Source: Caulobacter rhizosphaerae
GTDB lineage: Bacteria > Pseudomonadota > Alphaproteobacteria > Caulobacterales > Caulobacteraceae
Assembly (NCBI RefSeq): GCF_010977555.1
Contig: NZ_CP048815.1
Location: 4,642,501-4,706,500, forward strand
Direction: 5' to 3'
Length of the DNA stretch: 64,000 nucleotides
Under the pieces are notes generated by a model. It searched no databases. It was not told the origin of the DNA and was given only the letters and a program-made list of their open reading frames with translations. The translations under genes were made by a program, and so were the position numbers. Numbering within the stretch: the first letter of the stretch is position 1; every line of letters starts with the position of its first letter. Positions 33,711 through 42,894 of the stretch are shown one piece after another.

Positions 33711-36323
33711 TCACCTTCCTGTCGCCAGGCCCGCCCTTCGCCTTTCCCGCGACGCGGCCGGGGCGACGCCTTGCCCAGCCTCGTGGCCCGTCGCCGGCGT
33801 CCGACCGGCCCGCGTCACCGCCGCGACGAGGGCGGCCATGTCGACGGGCTTGACCACGAAGTCGTCCATGCCGGCCTCCCGGCAGGCCCGGACCTGGTCG
33901 TCCATCACGTCGGCGGTCAAGGCGATGACGGGCAGCGCGGCCCATTCGGGCCGGGCGCGGATGCGGCGCGTCGCCTCCAGTCCGTCCATCACCGGCATGT
34001 TGACGTCCATCAGCACCACGTCGAAGGCCTCGGTCTCCAACCGGTCCAGCGCGGCCTGACCGTGCTCGGCCTCGACCACCACGCAGCCGAACGGCGCCAG
34101 CATCACCCCCACCACCTTGCGGTTCACCGGATGGTCGTCGACCAGCAGGACCTTGCGGGCCTGGAGACCGAGCGGCGCGGCGGCTTCCTCCGCTTCGGCC
34201 GGGGGCGCCTCGACGGCCACCGCGTCGCAACGGAAGCACAGGGTGAAGGTGGACCCAACCCCCTCCTGGCTCTCGACGGTCACGCCGCCGCCCATCATCT
34301 CAGCCAGCCGGCGGGTGATGTTGAGGCCCAGGCCCGTGCCGCCGAACTCGCGCGCGGTGGCCGCGTCGGCCTGCACATAGGCGCCGAACAACCGGGACAG
34401 GGTTTCGCCCGACATGCCGACGCCGCTGTCGGCGACGCGGATGGTCGCGCGGACATCGCCGTCCGCCAGCGGCTCGCACCGCAAGGTCATCGCGATCTCG
34501 CCGTGGGCGGTGAACTTGACGGCGTTGGACAGCAGGTTGGAGACGCACTGCCGGACGCGGACCGGGTCGAAGGACAGGCTGGCGGGCGTGTCGCCGTCCA
34601 CCGTGAAAGTGATCGCCAGCCCCTTGTCGGCGGCCAGGGCGCCATGAAGCCGCGCGGCCCGCGCGCAGGTCTGGACCAGGTCGCCGGGGATCGGCGCGAT
34701 GTCCAGCTTGCCGGCCTCGATCTTGGACAGATCCAGTACGTCGTTGAGCAGGGTGAGCAGGTTGCGGCCCGAATCCTCCAGCAGTTCCACCTGCTCTCGC
34801 TCGCCCGGCTCCAGCGGTTCCAGCTTCAGCGCCTGGGCCAGGCCCAGCATGCCGTTCAGGGGCGTGCGCAACTCGTGGCTCATCGTGGCCAGGAAAGTCG
34901 ACTTGGCTTCGCTGGCGGCCTCCGCACGCGCCCGCGCCTCGCGCAGCTGTCGCGAGACCCGGCGCTGATGGAAAACCCAGGCCGCGCCGCCGGCCGCCAG
35001 CAGCGTCATCAGGCCGGCGACCAGCGTCCAGGCCGTGTTCAGCCCGCGCTGGAGCGCGGCCTCCTTCTCGACGTGCTCGAGCCGCTCGCGCTTGGCGCCC
35101 AGCTCGGCCTGCAGGGCCGAGGAGATGTCGGCGATCTTGTGCTGGTGGTCCTCGTCCAGCGCCCGCATCGCCTTGCGGCGCCAGCGGTCGTAGACGTCGA
35201 ACGCCTCCAGGCCGCGCTTCTCGGCCCGCAGCGTGTAGGCGTCGCTGAACAGGTCCAGCAGCGGGTCCTCGGCGCCAAGGCCGTCGGGCGCGGCGCGCAG
35301 CCGCGCGAAGTCGCGGCGGGCGCCCTTGGCGTCGCCCAGGCGCGCCTTGACTTCAAGCCGCAGCCGCAGGGCCGCCACCGCCCATCCGTCCTCGGGCCGG
35401 TCCAGCAGCGGCGCGATGTCGTCCAGGCAGCTCAGCACGCGTCGCCATTTGGCCTGGTCAAAGGCGATCGAGGCGCAAAGATAGCGGTTGAAGAATAGCG
35501 CCCGGGGACCGCCGGAGGTCTTGATGACCTCGCCGTGCAAGGCGGCCAGCCGTTCGGCGGCGGCGTATTCACCCGCCGCGCTGGCCATGTAGGCCAGGTC
35601 GTAGACCCGCTCGGCGTCCTGGGTCGCCGAGCCGATCTTTTGATCCAGGGCGGCCGCGGCGGCCATATGGTCCAGGGCGCTGACATGATCCCCCAGATCG
35701 CCCAGCGTGGTCGACACCAGGGTGTGGGCCTCGGCCGCCAGGGGCCAGGTCAGTCGGTCCTGACCGTCGACGTCGCGGATCAGCGCCGCCCCCACCGTCG
35801 AGGCCTTAGCCCATTGGCTCAGCGCGACCGCGACGCGCAGCCGTTCCAGCTGCGCCACGCGGCGGACGTCCGGCCCGGCGACGTCGAACCGCCGCCAGAC
35901 GGTGTCGTCCAGTCGATCCGTGCGGCCCGACAGCACGGGCGCCGACAGCGCCATCGCATCGACCATGCCGGCCAGCCTCGGCTCGTCGTCGCGCGCCGCG
36001 GCCGCGCGGAGCTGGCCGGACCAGCGTGCGAAATCGGCGTCCTGGCCGTTGTTCCGATAGTAGTTCAGTACGCGCCAGGCGCCGTAAAAGCGGGCGTCGC
36101 CCTTGGCCGCCAGCGCCGAACGGCCCATCGTCTCGATCAGCGTCGGCGTCAGCTTCCCATGGTGGGCGCGGATCTGCTGGCCAAGCGCGTCAAGGCGCGC
36201 CTCTCGGGTTTCGGCGCGGGCGGCGCCGGTCGCCGGCGCGGTCAGGATCAGGAGGGTCATGGCCAGCGCGACCGCCATGGCCGCGCGACCGGCGCTCCTG
36301 CCGGCGATGCTGATTGTCGCCAT
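33711..36323 (-). CDS. Hybrid sensor histidine kinase / receiver protein
   Basis: 870 residues, start ATG 36323 preceded by a G-rich stretch; a GTG 33 bases earlier is possible. A signal-type helix (about 14-35) is followed by a roughly 370-residue periplasmic region of alpha-helical repeats resembling tetratricopeptide repeats, a transmembrane helix ('WTLVAGLMTLLAAGGAAWVF'), HisKA with His482 ('MSHELRTPLNGMLG'), ATPase ('VSNLLSNAVKF', 'GTGLGLNI') and a receiver domain with Asp773 ('VVLMDVNMP'). It should autophosphorylate and pass phosphate to its own receiver, but no phosphotransfer protein or separate regulator lies next to it. The signal is unknown; TPR-like sensor regions often bind a protein or peptide. 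Confidence 0.92.
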   Translation of the reverse strand: MATISIAGRSAGRAAMAVALAMTLLILTAPATGAARAETREARLDALGQQIRAHHGKLTPTLIETMGRSALAAKGDARFYGAWRVLNYYRNNGQDADFARWSGQLRAAAARDDEPRLAGMVDAMALSAPVLSGRTDRLDDTVWRRFDVAGPDVRRVAQLERLRVAVALSQWAKASTVGAALIRDVDGQDRLTWPLAAEAHTLVSTTLGDLGDHVSALDHMAAAAALDQKIGSATQDAERVYDLAYMASAAGEYAAAERLAALHGEVIKTSGGPRALFFNRYLCASIAFDQAKWRRVLSCLDDIAPLLDRPEDGWAVAALRLRLEVKARLGDAKGARRDFARLRAAPDGLGAEDPLLDLFSDAYTLRAEKRGLEAFDVYDRWRRKAMRALDEDHQHKIADISSALQAELGAKRERLEHVEKEAALQRGLNTAWTLVAGLMTLLAAGGAAWVFHQRRVSRQLREARARAEAASEAKSTFLATMSHELRTPLNGMLGLAQALKLEPLEPGEREQVELLEDSGRNLLTLLNDVLDLSKIEAGKLDIAPIPGDLVQTCARAARLHGALAADKGLAITFTVDGDTPASLSFDPVRVRQCVSNLLSNAVKFTAHGEIAMTLRCEPLADGDVRATIRVADSGVGMSGETLSRLFGAYVQADAATAREFGGTGLGLNITRRLAEMMGGGVTVESQEGVGSTFTLCFRCDAVAVEAPPAEAEEAAAPLGLQARKVLLVDDHPVNRKVVGVMLAPFGCVVVEAEHGQAALDRLETEAFDVVLMDVNMPVMDGLEATRRIRARPEWAALPVIALTADVMDDQVRACREAGMDDFVVKPVDMAALVAAVTRAGRTPATGHEAGQGVAPAASRERRRAGLATGR

Positions 36324-36443
36324 CGGCGCCCCCAAATACGTCCCCGCGCCGACCAAATCACGACTTGATGCAGCCAGGCTTAACGGGCCTTCAAAAAGGG
36401 CGAACGCGGCTGCGACGGATTGCCCCTCGAGGAACGAGCGCCG

Positions 36444-37802
36444 TCAGGGTCGAGGACCGCGCCGGGACGGCCGATAGGCGTCGATCTCGATCCCGTGGCG
36501 GCGCAGCTTGTCATAGAAGGTCTTGCGCGGCGTGCGCAGCAGGGCCATCGCCGTGCGCGCGTCGCCGTTGCAGGCGGCCAGGGTCTCGCGGATCGCCATG
36601 GCCTCGTAGCGCTCGACGCGTTCGGCCAGGCCGTCGGCCTGGACTCCCGTCCCGGTGTCCGGGGTGACCGCGGAGGTTAGCCCCAGGGCCACCCGCTCGG
36701 CGTAATGCGCCAGTTCCCGCACGTTGCCGGGCCAGTCATGACCCAGCAGGTGGTCACGGACGGCGGCGGTGAGGCGCGGGACAGGCCGGCGGAATCGCGC
36801 CGCGGCCTCGGCCAGGAAGTGGCCGAACAGCATCGGCACGTCCTCGCGCCGTTCACGCAGCGGCGGCGCCACCAGGGTGACGACGTTCAGCCGATAATAG
36901 AGGTCGGCGCGGAACAGACCCTCGCGGACCCGTTCGGCCAGATCGACCTTGCCGGCGGCGATGATCCGCAAATCCAGGTGCCGGGGCTCGGCCGCGCCGA
37001 TCGGCCAGATCTCGCGCTCCTCGACCACCCGCAGCAGCTTGGCCTGCATGGCCGGGGTGAGACCCTCGATCTCGTCGAGAAACAGCACGCCGCGATCGGC
37101 GTGCTCCAGGCGACCGATGCGTGGCCGGCCGCCGGCCGCGCCGCCGGTCACCCCGAACAGCTCAGCCTCGAACACCGCCTCGGGCAGGGCGGCGCAGTTG
37201 ACCGTGGCCATAGGGCGGCCACGGCGCGGGCCGCCGCGATGCAGGGCCTGGGCGACGAGGTCCTTGCCGACCCCGGTCTCGCCCTGGATCAGCACGTCGA
37301 CCTCGGCCTCGGCCAGCTGGGCGATCGTGGCGCGCAGGCGCTGCATGACCGGCGCCTCGCCCAACAGGGGCGAACCGGTCGGCCCCTGGGACGCCGCCGC
37401 CTCCAGGCGCCGGTTGTCCAGCACCAGGCTGCGCTTCTCCAGGGCGCGCGCCAGGGCCGCCGCCAACCGCTCCATCGGGAACGGCTTGGAGACGAAGTCG
37501 TAGACCCCCTCCTTCAGGGCGGCGACGGCCATGGCCACGTCGCCGTGGCCGGTGATCAGCAGCACCGGGATGTCCGGGTCGATCGCCTGGATGCGCGCGA
37601 ACAGCGCCAGGCCGTCCATGCCGGGCATGCGGACGTCGGAGACCACCACCCCGGGGAAATCACGCGACAGCGCCTTCAGCGCCGCGGGACCGTTGTCGAA
37701 CGCCGTAACCTCGAAGCCGGCCAGCTCCAGCCCCTGGACGGCGGCCACCCGCAAGGCGTGGTCGTCGTCGATGAACAGGACCTTGCCGGCCGACGCGCTC
37801 AT
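36444..37802 (-). CDS. dctD: DctD-type NtrC-family response regulator with degenerate GAFTGA loop
   Basis: 452 residues. The receiver (1-120) has Asp56 ('VVVSDVRMPGMDG') and Lys106 ('FVSKPFP'). The AAA+ domain has Walker A 'GETGVGKD' (174-181) and Walker B 'LFLDEIE' (240-246). A Fis-type HTH closes the protein ('NGDARTAMALLRTPRKTFYD'). The loop after 'EAELFG' reads 'VTGGAAGGRPRIG' instead of the usual GAFTGA-containing stretch, so contact with sigma-54 may be lost. It overlaps the kinase gene by ATGA and is divergent from dctA and a porin, as expected for a regulator of C4-dicarboxylate uptake. Confidence 0.9.
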   Translation of the reverse strand: MSASAGKVLFIDDDHALRVAAVQGLELAGFEVTAFDNGPAALKALSRDFPGVVVSDVRMPGMDGLALFARIQAIDPDIPVLLITGHGDVAMAVAALKEGVYDFVSKPFPMERLAAALARALEKRSLVLDNRRLEAAASQGPTGSPLLGEAPVMQRLRATIAQLAEAEVDVLIQGETGVGKDLVAQALHRGGPRRGRPMATVNCAALPEAVFEAELFGVTGGAAGGRPRIGRLEHADRGVLFLDEIEGLTPAMQAKLLRVVEEREIWPIGAAEPRHLDLRIIAAGKVDLAERVREGLFRADLYYRLNVVTLVAPPLRERREDVPMLFGHFLAEAAARFRRPVPRLTAAVRDHLLGHDWPGNVRELAHYAERVALGLTSAVTPDTGTGVQADGLAERVERYEAMAIRETLAACNGDARTAMALLRTPRKTFYDKLRRHGIEIDAYRPSRRGPRP

Positions 37803-39643
37803 CGGTCGGCCTTGCGCAGGGTCAGGGTGAAGGTCGCGCCCTCCTCCGGGGTGGAGGCGGCGGTCAGCTGGCCGCCGAAACCCGCCGCGATGTCGCGGGC
37901 GATGACCAGGCCCAGGCCCAGTCCTTGGGGCTTGGTGGTCAGGAACGGGGTGAACAGGCCGCGCTCGACCTCGGGGGCCAGGCCCGGGCCGTTGTCGCGG
38001 ACGGCGATCTGCACGGTGTCGCCCGCGTCGCGCACCGTCAGGGTCACGAGCCCCTGCGGCCGGTGTTCCACCGCCTCGAAGGCGTTCTGCAGCAGATTGA
38101 CCAGCACCTGCTCCAGCCGGATCCGCTCGCCCAAAACCGTCAGGCCCGACGCCTCGCCCTCGCGGACCAACCGTGCGTCGTGGCGGCGCGACCGACTGGC
38201 GGTCAGCAAGACCGAACCCTCGATGACCTCCGACACCAGGGTCGGTTCGACCCGGCCGTCGGCCTTGCGCGAGAAGGCCCGCAGTTCGTCGGTGATGCGG
38301 CCGATCCGTTCGGTCATGGCGGCGATGGCCACCAGGTTCTCCCGCGCCGTCTCCGGCTTGCCGCGGCCGATCAGCACCAAGCCGTTGTCGGCGTTGGCGC
38401 GGATGGCGGCCACCGGCTGGTTGATCTCGTGGGCCACCCCGGCGGCGATCTGGCCCAGGGCCGCCAGCTTATTCGCCTGGACGAGATCGGCCTGCAGGGC
38501 CCGCAGCCGGGTCTCGGTCCGCTGCCGCTCGTCGACCTCGCGCGACAGGGCCCGGTTGACCTGGGTCAGCTCCTGGGTGCGGACCTCGACCCGCCGTTCG
38601 AGCTCCGCCCGGGCCTCGCGCTCGCGCTCGGCGGCCAACCGGATGCGCCGCCGCCGGATCCACAGCCAGAACAGCGCCGTGCAGAGCAGGATCCAGACCA
38701 GGGCGGTGATCCAGCGCGCCGCCGCGGCGGCCTGGTCGGCGGGCGTCGCGGCGGTCAGCAGGTGCAGCGTCCAGCCCGGCGCGACGTCGGGCAGCAGGGT
38801 TTCGACCTGGCGCTCGGCGCGGGCGACGTCGGTCCGCTGCACGCCGTCGCCGCCACGCGACTTCAGGGGCAAGGGCGCGAACGCCGCGTCGCCGAACTGG
38901 CCCTGTTTCCGCAGCGCCGCGCGCTCGTTCTCGGGCAAAGGGCGGCGCACCTGGAAGCGCCAGTCGGGCTGGCTGGTGATCAGCACCAGGCCGCGCGGAT
39001 CGACCACGAAGGCGGGCTCGCCGATGGCCCGCCACGCCGCCTCGACGCCGTCGAACTCCAGCTTGACCACCACCACGCCCAGCGGCCCGGCGACCCCGTC
39101 CACCCGGCGGGCCAGGTAGAGGCCCGGCTTGCGGCTGACCGTGCCCAGGGCGAACTGCTCGGCCCGGCCCTGGCGCAGGGCCTCCGTGAAATAGGGGCGA
39201 AAGCCATAGTTCGAGCCGACGAAGCTGGTCGGCTGGCGCCAGTTGCTGGCCGCGACGGTCACACCGTCGGCCGCGATCACATAGACGGCGGCGGCGCGGG
39301 CCTGGAGCCCCAGGGTCTCCAGCTTGCGCGACAGGGCGGCCAGCCGCTCGGGCGCGCGACTGGTCAGGGCCGCCTCCAGGTCGGCGTCGTCGGCCAGGAC
39401 CAGCGGCAGGGCCCGCTGCTTGTCCAGTTCGCTGCGCAGCACCGCCGCGTGCAGCGCCGCCGAAGCCGTCGCCCGGGACCGCAACGTCGCCATGGCGCGA
39501 TCCTGGACCAGCGCCCCGACCGTCCAGGCCAGGGCCAGGCCGATGGCGGCCGCCACCAGGGCCCAGGCCAACAGCCGCCGACGCGAGACCGGCGCGTCCG
39601 ATGTCGATGTCGATACCAAGCCGACCTCCAGAGATCGTGCCAT
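37799..39643 (-). CDS. dctB: DctB-type sensor histidine kinase
   Basis: 614 residues from ATG 39643. A TTG at 39619, five bases after GGAGG, is an equally plausible start and would trim eight residues. Two transmembrane helices (about 25-45 and 310-330, 'WILLCTALFWLWI') bracket a periplasmic double-Cache sensor ('SNYGFRPYFTEALRQG', 'YLARRVDG'), as in DctB. A coiled coil leads to HisKA ('GQIAAGVAHEINQPVAAIRA') and the ATPase domain ('VNLLQNAFEA', 'DNGPGL', 'GLGLGLVIA'). The 'HEINQP' form is characteristic of the DctB/NtrB-like class. It should sense a periplasmic dicarboxylate and phosphorylate DctD. Confidence 0.92.
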   Translation of the reverse strand: MARSLEVGLVSTSTSDAPVSRRRLLAWALVAAAIGLALAWTVGALVQDRAMATLRSRATASAALHAAVLRSELDKQRALPLVLADDADLEAALTSRAPERLAALSRKLETLGLQARAAAVYVIAADGVTVAASNWRQPTSFVGSNYGFRPYFTEALRQGRAEQFALGTVSRKPGLYLARRVDGVAGPLGVVVVKLEFDGVEAAWRAIGEPAFVVDPRGLVLITSQPDWRFQVRRPLPENERAALRKQGQFGDAAFAPLPLKSRGGDGVQRTDVARAERQVETLLPDVAPGWTLHLLTAATPADQAAAAARWITALVWILLCTALFWLWIRRRRIRLAAEREREARAELERRVEVRTQELTQVNRALSREVDERQRTETRLRALQADLVQANKLAALGQIAAGVAHEINQPVAAIRANADNGLVLIGRGKPETARENLVAIAAMTERIGRITDELRAFSRKADGRVEPTLVSEVIEGSVLLTASRSRRHDARLVREGEASGLTVLGERIRLEQVLVNLLQNAFEAVEHRPQGLVTLTVRDAGDTVQIAVRDNGPGLAPEVERGLFTPFLTTKPQGLGLGLVIARDIAAGFGGQLTAASTPEEGATFTLTLRKADR

Positions 39644-39849
39644 ATACCACACAAACCGCGATCCTTGCGGGCGGAATATGATACAGCCGAGGCCACGAAG
39701 CCCGTACCCTATGTTATTTTTACTGAACTAAATCAAAAGAGTACGGCAGGAGAAAGAAACGGGCGGCGCGACCCTGAAAATTCCCGCACTCTAGGCCCAA
39801 GCGCCGAGCCTTCAAAGATGCGCGAGGAAACGAGCCCAGGAGCCCGCCG

Positions 39850-41187
39850 ATGATCCCGCAGACCCCCGCCCCGCCGTCGCGCCCCGGCCGCTGGTACACC
39901 CACCTCTATGTCCAGGTGCTGATCGCCATCACCGCCGGCGCCCTGATCGGCCACTTCTATCCGCACTTCGGCGAGTCCCTCAAACCGCTGGGCGACGCCT
40001 TCATCAAGCTGGTGAAGATGGTCATCGCCCCGGTGATCTTCCTGACCGTGGTCACCGGCATCGCCGGCATGCGCGATCTGGGCAAGTTCGGCCGCGTGGT
40101 GTTGAAAGCCTTCGTCTACTTCTTCACCTTCTCCACCCTGGCCCTGATCCTGGGCATGATCGTCGCCAATGTCGTCCATCCCGGGGCCGGCATGAACATC
40201 GACCCGGCCAGCCTGCACAGCGACAAGGTCGCCGACTATGCGGCCAAGGCCCACGAGACGACCGTGGTCGGGTTCCTGAGCAACATCATCCCGGCCACGG
40301 TCACCGGCGCCTTCGCCGACGGTGACATCCTGCAGGTGCTGTTCTTCTCGATCCTGTTCGGCGTCGCCCTGGCCCTGGTCGGCGACAAGGGCCAGCCGGT
40401 GGTCGATCTGCTGGAATCGATCGCCCACGCCTTCTTCCGCCTGGTCGGCATCCTGATGAAGGCCGCCCCGCTGGGCGCCTTCGGGGCCTTCGCCTTCACC
40501 ATCGGCAAATACGGCATCGGCTCGGTGATCAACCTGGCCGCCCTGGTCGGGACCTTCTACGCCACCTCCCTGGTGTTCGTGCTGGTGATCCTGGGCGCGG
40601 TGGCGCGGTTCAACGGCTTCTCGATCCTGCGCCTGATCCGTTACCTGAAGAGCGAGCTGCTGCTGGTGCTGGGCACCAGCTCGTCGGAATCGGCCCTGCC
40701 CAGCCTGATCGACAAGCTGGAGCGGGCTGGCTGCGCCAAGCCCGTCGTCGGCCTGGTCGTGCCGACCGGCTATTCCTTCAACCTCGACGGCACCAACATC
40801 TACATGACCCTGGCGGCGCTGTTCATCGCCCAGGCCACCGGCGTCCACCTGTCGATCTGGGACCAGTTGCTGCTGCTGGGCGTGGCCATGCTCAGCTCCA
40901 AGGGCGCGGCCGGCGTCACCGGCGCGGGATTCATCACCCTGGCGGCCACCCTATCGGTCGTGCCCTCGGTGCCGGTGGCCGGCATGGCCCTGATCCTCGG
41001 CGTCGACCGCTTCATGTCCGAGTGCCGGGCCCTGACCAACTTCATCGGCAACGCCGTGGCCACCATCGTCGTCAGCCGCTGGGAAAACGCCCTGGACAAG
41101 GACCAACTGGACGCCGCCCTGTCCGGCCATCCGGTCCCTTCGGACGTCGAACCCACGCCCGACCCCGCCGCCATCGCCGCCGAATAG
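39850..41187 (+). CDS. dctA: C4-dicarboxylate:cation symporter (DAACS family)
   Basis: 445 residues. It begins with '[19 protein letters not shown]' and carries the DAACS signatures: '[16 protein letters not shown]', the serine-rich re-entrant loop '[13 protein letters not shown]', the substrate motif '[19 protein letters not shown]' and '[13 protein letters not shown]'. These match DctA, which imports succinate, fumarate and malate with protons or sodium across the inner membrane. The divergent dctBD pair supports this. Upstream (39644-39849) I found no TGGCAC-N5-TTGCA sigma-54 promoter. A porin gene follows after a 97-bp gap with two stem-loops. Confidence 0.95.
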   Translation: MIPQTPAPPSRPGRWYTHLYVQVLIAITAGALIGHFYPHFGESLKPLGDAFIKLVKMVIAPVIFLTVVTGIAGMRDLGKFGRVVLKAFVYFFTFSTLALILGMIVANVVHPGAGMNIDPASLHSDKVADYAAKAHETTVVGFLSNIIPATVTGAFADGDILQVLFFSILFGVALALVGDKGQPVVDLLESIAHAFFRLVGILMKAAPLGAFGAFAFTIGKYGIGSVINLAALVGTFYATSLVFVLVILGAVARFNGFSILRLIRYLKSELLLVLGTSSSESALPSLIDKLERAGCAKPVVGLVVPTGYSFNLDGTNIYMTLAALFIAQATGVHLSIWDQLLLLGVAMLSSKGAAGVTGAGFITLAATLSVVPSVPVAGMALILGVDRFMSECRALTNFIGNAVATIVVSRWENALDKDQLDAALSGHPVPSDVEPTPDPAAIAAE

Positions 41188-41199
41188 GCGCTCCAGATC

Positions 41200-41267
41200 G
41201 GAGGCCGCCCCGGCGGCCTCCCCGCCCTTCCCGATCCCGACCACCAGCTCCCGGCGCACGGCGCCGG
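41200..41267 (+). other. Two stem-loops between dctA and the porin gene
   Basis: GGAGGCCGCC (41200-41209) pairs perfectly with GGCGGCCTCC (41212-41221), and CCGGCGC (41251-41257) pairs with GCGCCGG (41261-41267) around a 3-nt loop. Neither is followed by a T-tract. The first begins 12 bases after the dctA stop, so it may protect or end the dctA message before the porin gene. Confidence 0.7.
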
Positions 41268-41284
41268 AGAGGGGGAGACCTGTC

Positions 41285-42718
41285 ATGCGCGTTCTTTTCA
41301 CCACCACCGCCCTGGTCGCCTTCGGCCTCGCCGGCGCGGCCCATGCTGAAGACCCCGACCTCGCCGCGCTCAAGGCGCAGATCCAGGCGCTGCAGGCGCG
41401 GCTCGACGTGCTCGAGCGCCAGGCCGCCGCGCCGCCTGCCGCCGCCCCGGCTCCGGCCACCGCACCGATCCAGACCCTGCCGTCCAAGCCAGCCGCCGAA
41501 CCGATCCGCTGGGAGAACTCCCCGCGATTCACCGACCCGGCGTCGGGCGCGACCTTCAAGCTGCGGGGGCGGATGTCGCTGGACGCCGTGGACTCCACCA
41601 CCGAGCGCGACGGCCTGGCCGACTACCACGCCCGGCAATTCCGGGCCCGCCAGCTGTTCCTCGGCGTCGAGGGCCAGACCGGCCGCTGGGCCTACCGGCT
41701 GGAGGGCGGCGCGGTCAGCGGCGGGGCCTGGGGCTGGGACGACGCCATCATCGAATACAAGCTCGACAGCCAGACCTCGATCCTGGCCGGCAACCAGAAG
41801 GCCGCCTCGCTGGAGGGCCTGACCTCGTTCAAGTCGACCACCTTCATGGAACGCGGCGCCTATGGCGACCTGATCGACGCCGGCTACACGCTGGCCCTGG
41901 AGGTGGTGCGAACCGGTCCCAACTGGTCGCTGTGGGCCGCCCTGCAGGGCGACAGCATCAACAAGGCCGACGTGACCGGGGGCTTCGACCCCAACCAGGC
42001 GGTCGAGCGGTCGGGCGCGACGGTGCGGGCCACCTGGTCGCCCAAGCTGTCGGAGAACGACCGCCTGCACCTGGGGGCCTGGGCGCGGCGGCGCGACCGC
42101 GGCGGCGAGACCGGCTTCACCTATTCGGCCGCCGCCAACACCGCCTTCCGGCCGCAGACCGCCTCGGGCGCGACCCTGTTGAGCACCGGCGCGGTCGGCG
42201 ACGGCGACACCACCCTGGCCCTGGAAGGCGCCTGGGTGCACCGGGCCCTGTCGGTGCAGGGCGAGGCCGCGCGGATCAGGGTCGACCGGATCGCCACCAG
42301 CTTGAGCCCGACCCTGGGCGGCGACAATTTCGACATTGTCACCGCCTACGGCGCCGTCAGCTGGTTCCCGACCGGCGAGACCCGGCCCTACAACCCCAAC
42401 GGCTCGTTCGGGCGGATCAAGGTGCTCCACCCGCTGGACAAGGGCGGCCTGGGGGCCGTGGAGCTGGCGGCCCGCTACGACTATGCTGACCTCACCGACA
42501 TGGCGGCCAACACCGTGGTGGCCCCGGCGCTGCAGACCGGCCTGGGCACGGCGGGGATCTATCGCGGCGTGACGCTGGGAGCCAACTGGTACCCTTACAG
42601 CTATGTCCGGCTGACCGGGAACCTGACGCGGGCCAAGATCGACAACCGCAATATCGCCGGCTCGGAGCTCGACGCCGACGTCACCGTCGTCCAGGGCCGT
42701 TTGCAGGTGGAGTTCTAG
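41285..42718 (+). CDS. Phosphate-selective porin O/P-type outer-membrane porin
   Basis: 477 residues, GGGGGAG 7 bases before the ATG. A signal peptide (cleavage after AHA) is followed by a short coiled coil ('LAALKAQIQALQARLDVLE') and a Pro/Ala linker, then a 16-strand-type barrel ending in 'QGRLQVEF'. The arrangement and 'FRARQLFLGVEGQTGRWAYR' match the OprP/OprO porin family. Despite the family name, many members pass other anions; being directly after dctA suggests a dicarboxylate-permeable channel. That assignment rests on position only. Confidence 0.88.
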   Translation: MRVLFTTTALVAFGLAGAAHAEDPDLAALKAQIQALQARLDVLERQAAAPPAAAPAPATAPIQTLPSKPAAEPIRWENSPRFTDPASGATFKLRGRMSLDAVDSTTERDGLADYHARQFRARQLFLGVEGQTGRWAYRLEGGAVSGGAWGWDDAIIEYKLDSQTSILAGNQKAASLEGLTSFKSTTFMERGAYGDLIDAGYTLALEVVRTGPNWSLWAALQGDSINKADVTGGFDPNQAVERSGATVRATWSPKLSENDRLHLGAWARRRDRGGETGFTYSAAANTAFRPQTASGATLLSTGAVGDGDTTLALEGAWVHRALSVQGEAARIRVDRIATSLSPTLGGDNFDIVTAYGAVSWFPTGETRPYNPNGSFGRIKVLHPLDKGGLGAVELAARYDYADLTDMAANTVVAPALQTGLGTAGIYRGVTLGANWYPYSYVRLTGNLTRAKIDNRNIAGSELDADVTVVQGRLQVEF

Positions 42719-42744
42719 GATCGGCGTTCCAGGCCGTGCGTGGT

Positions 42745-42829
42745 CCTCGTCCTTCGACAAGCTCAGGGTGAGGACCCTCTCGAGACCTAGCCGTAGAAAA
42801 CCTCATCCTGAGCTTGTCGAAGGACGAGG
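42745..42829. repeat. 29-bp inverted repeat in a convergent gap (second copy)
   Basis: Arms 42745-42773 and 42801-42829 pair at 28 of 29 positions around a 27-base spacer and are nearly identical to the arms at 4363-4448. As there, the element sits between two converging stop codons (porin and GH42), in line with a two-way terminator. Confidence 0.85.
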
Positions 42830-42894
42830 TTTTCGGTCCCGGCGCCGAATGGCTCTCCAAACCGGGACGCGAACGGGAAACGCGTCCCTCGCGA

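Noticed and set aside
36705..39119. An 804-codon plus-strand frame opposite dctD and dctB
   Set aside because: Low-complexity antisense translation; the minus-strand pair has intact receiver, AAA+ and kinase motifs.
39644..39849. Sigma-54 promoter for dctA
   Set aside because: TGGCACG at the left end is not followed by TTGC at the right spacing and lies inside the dctB start region; no other GG-N10-GC match looked convincing.
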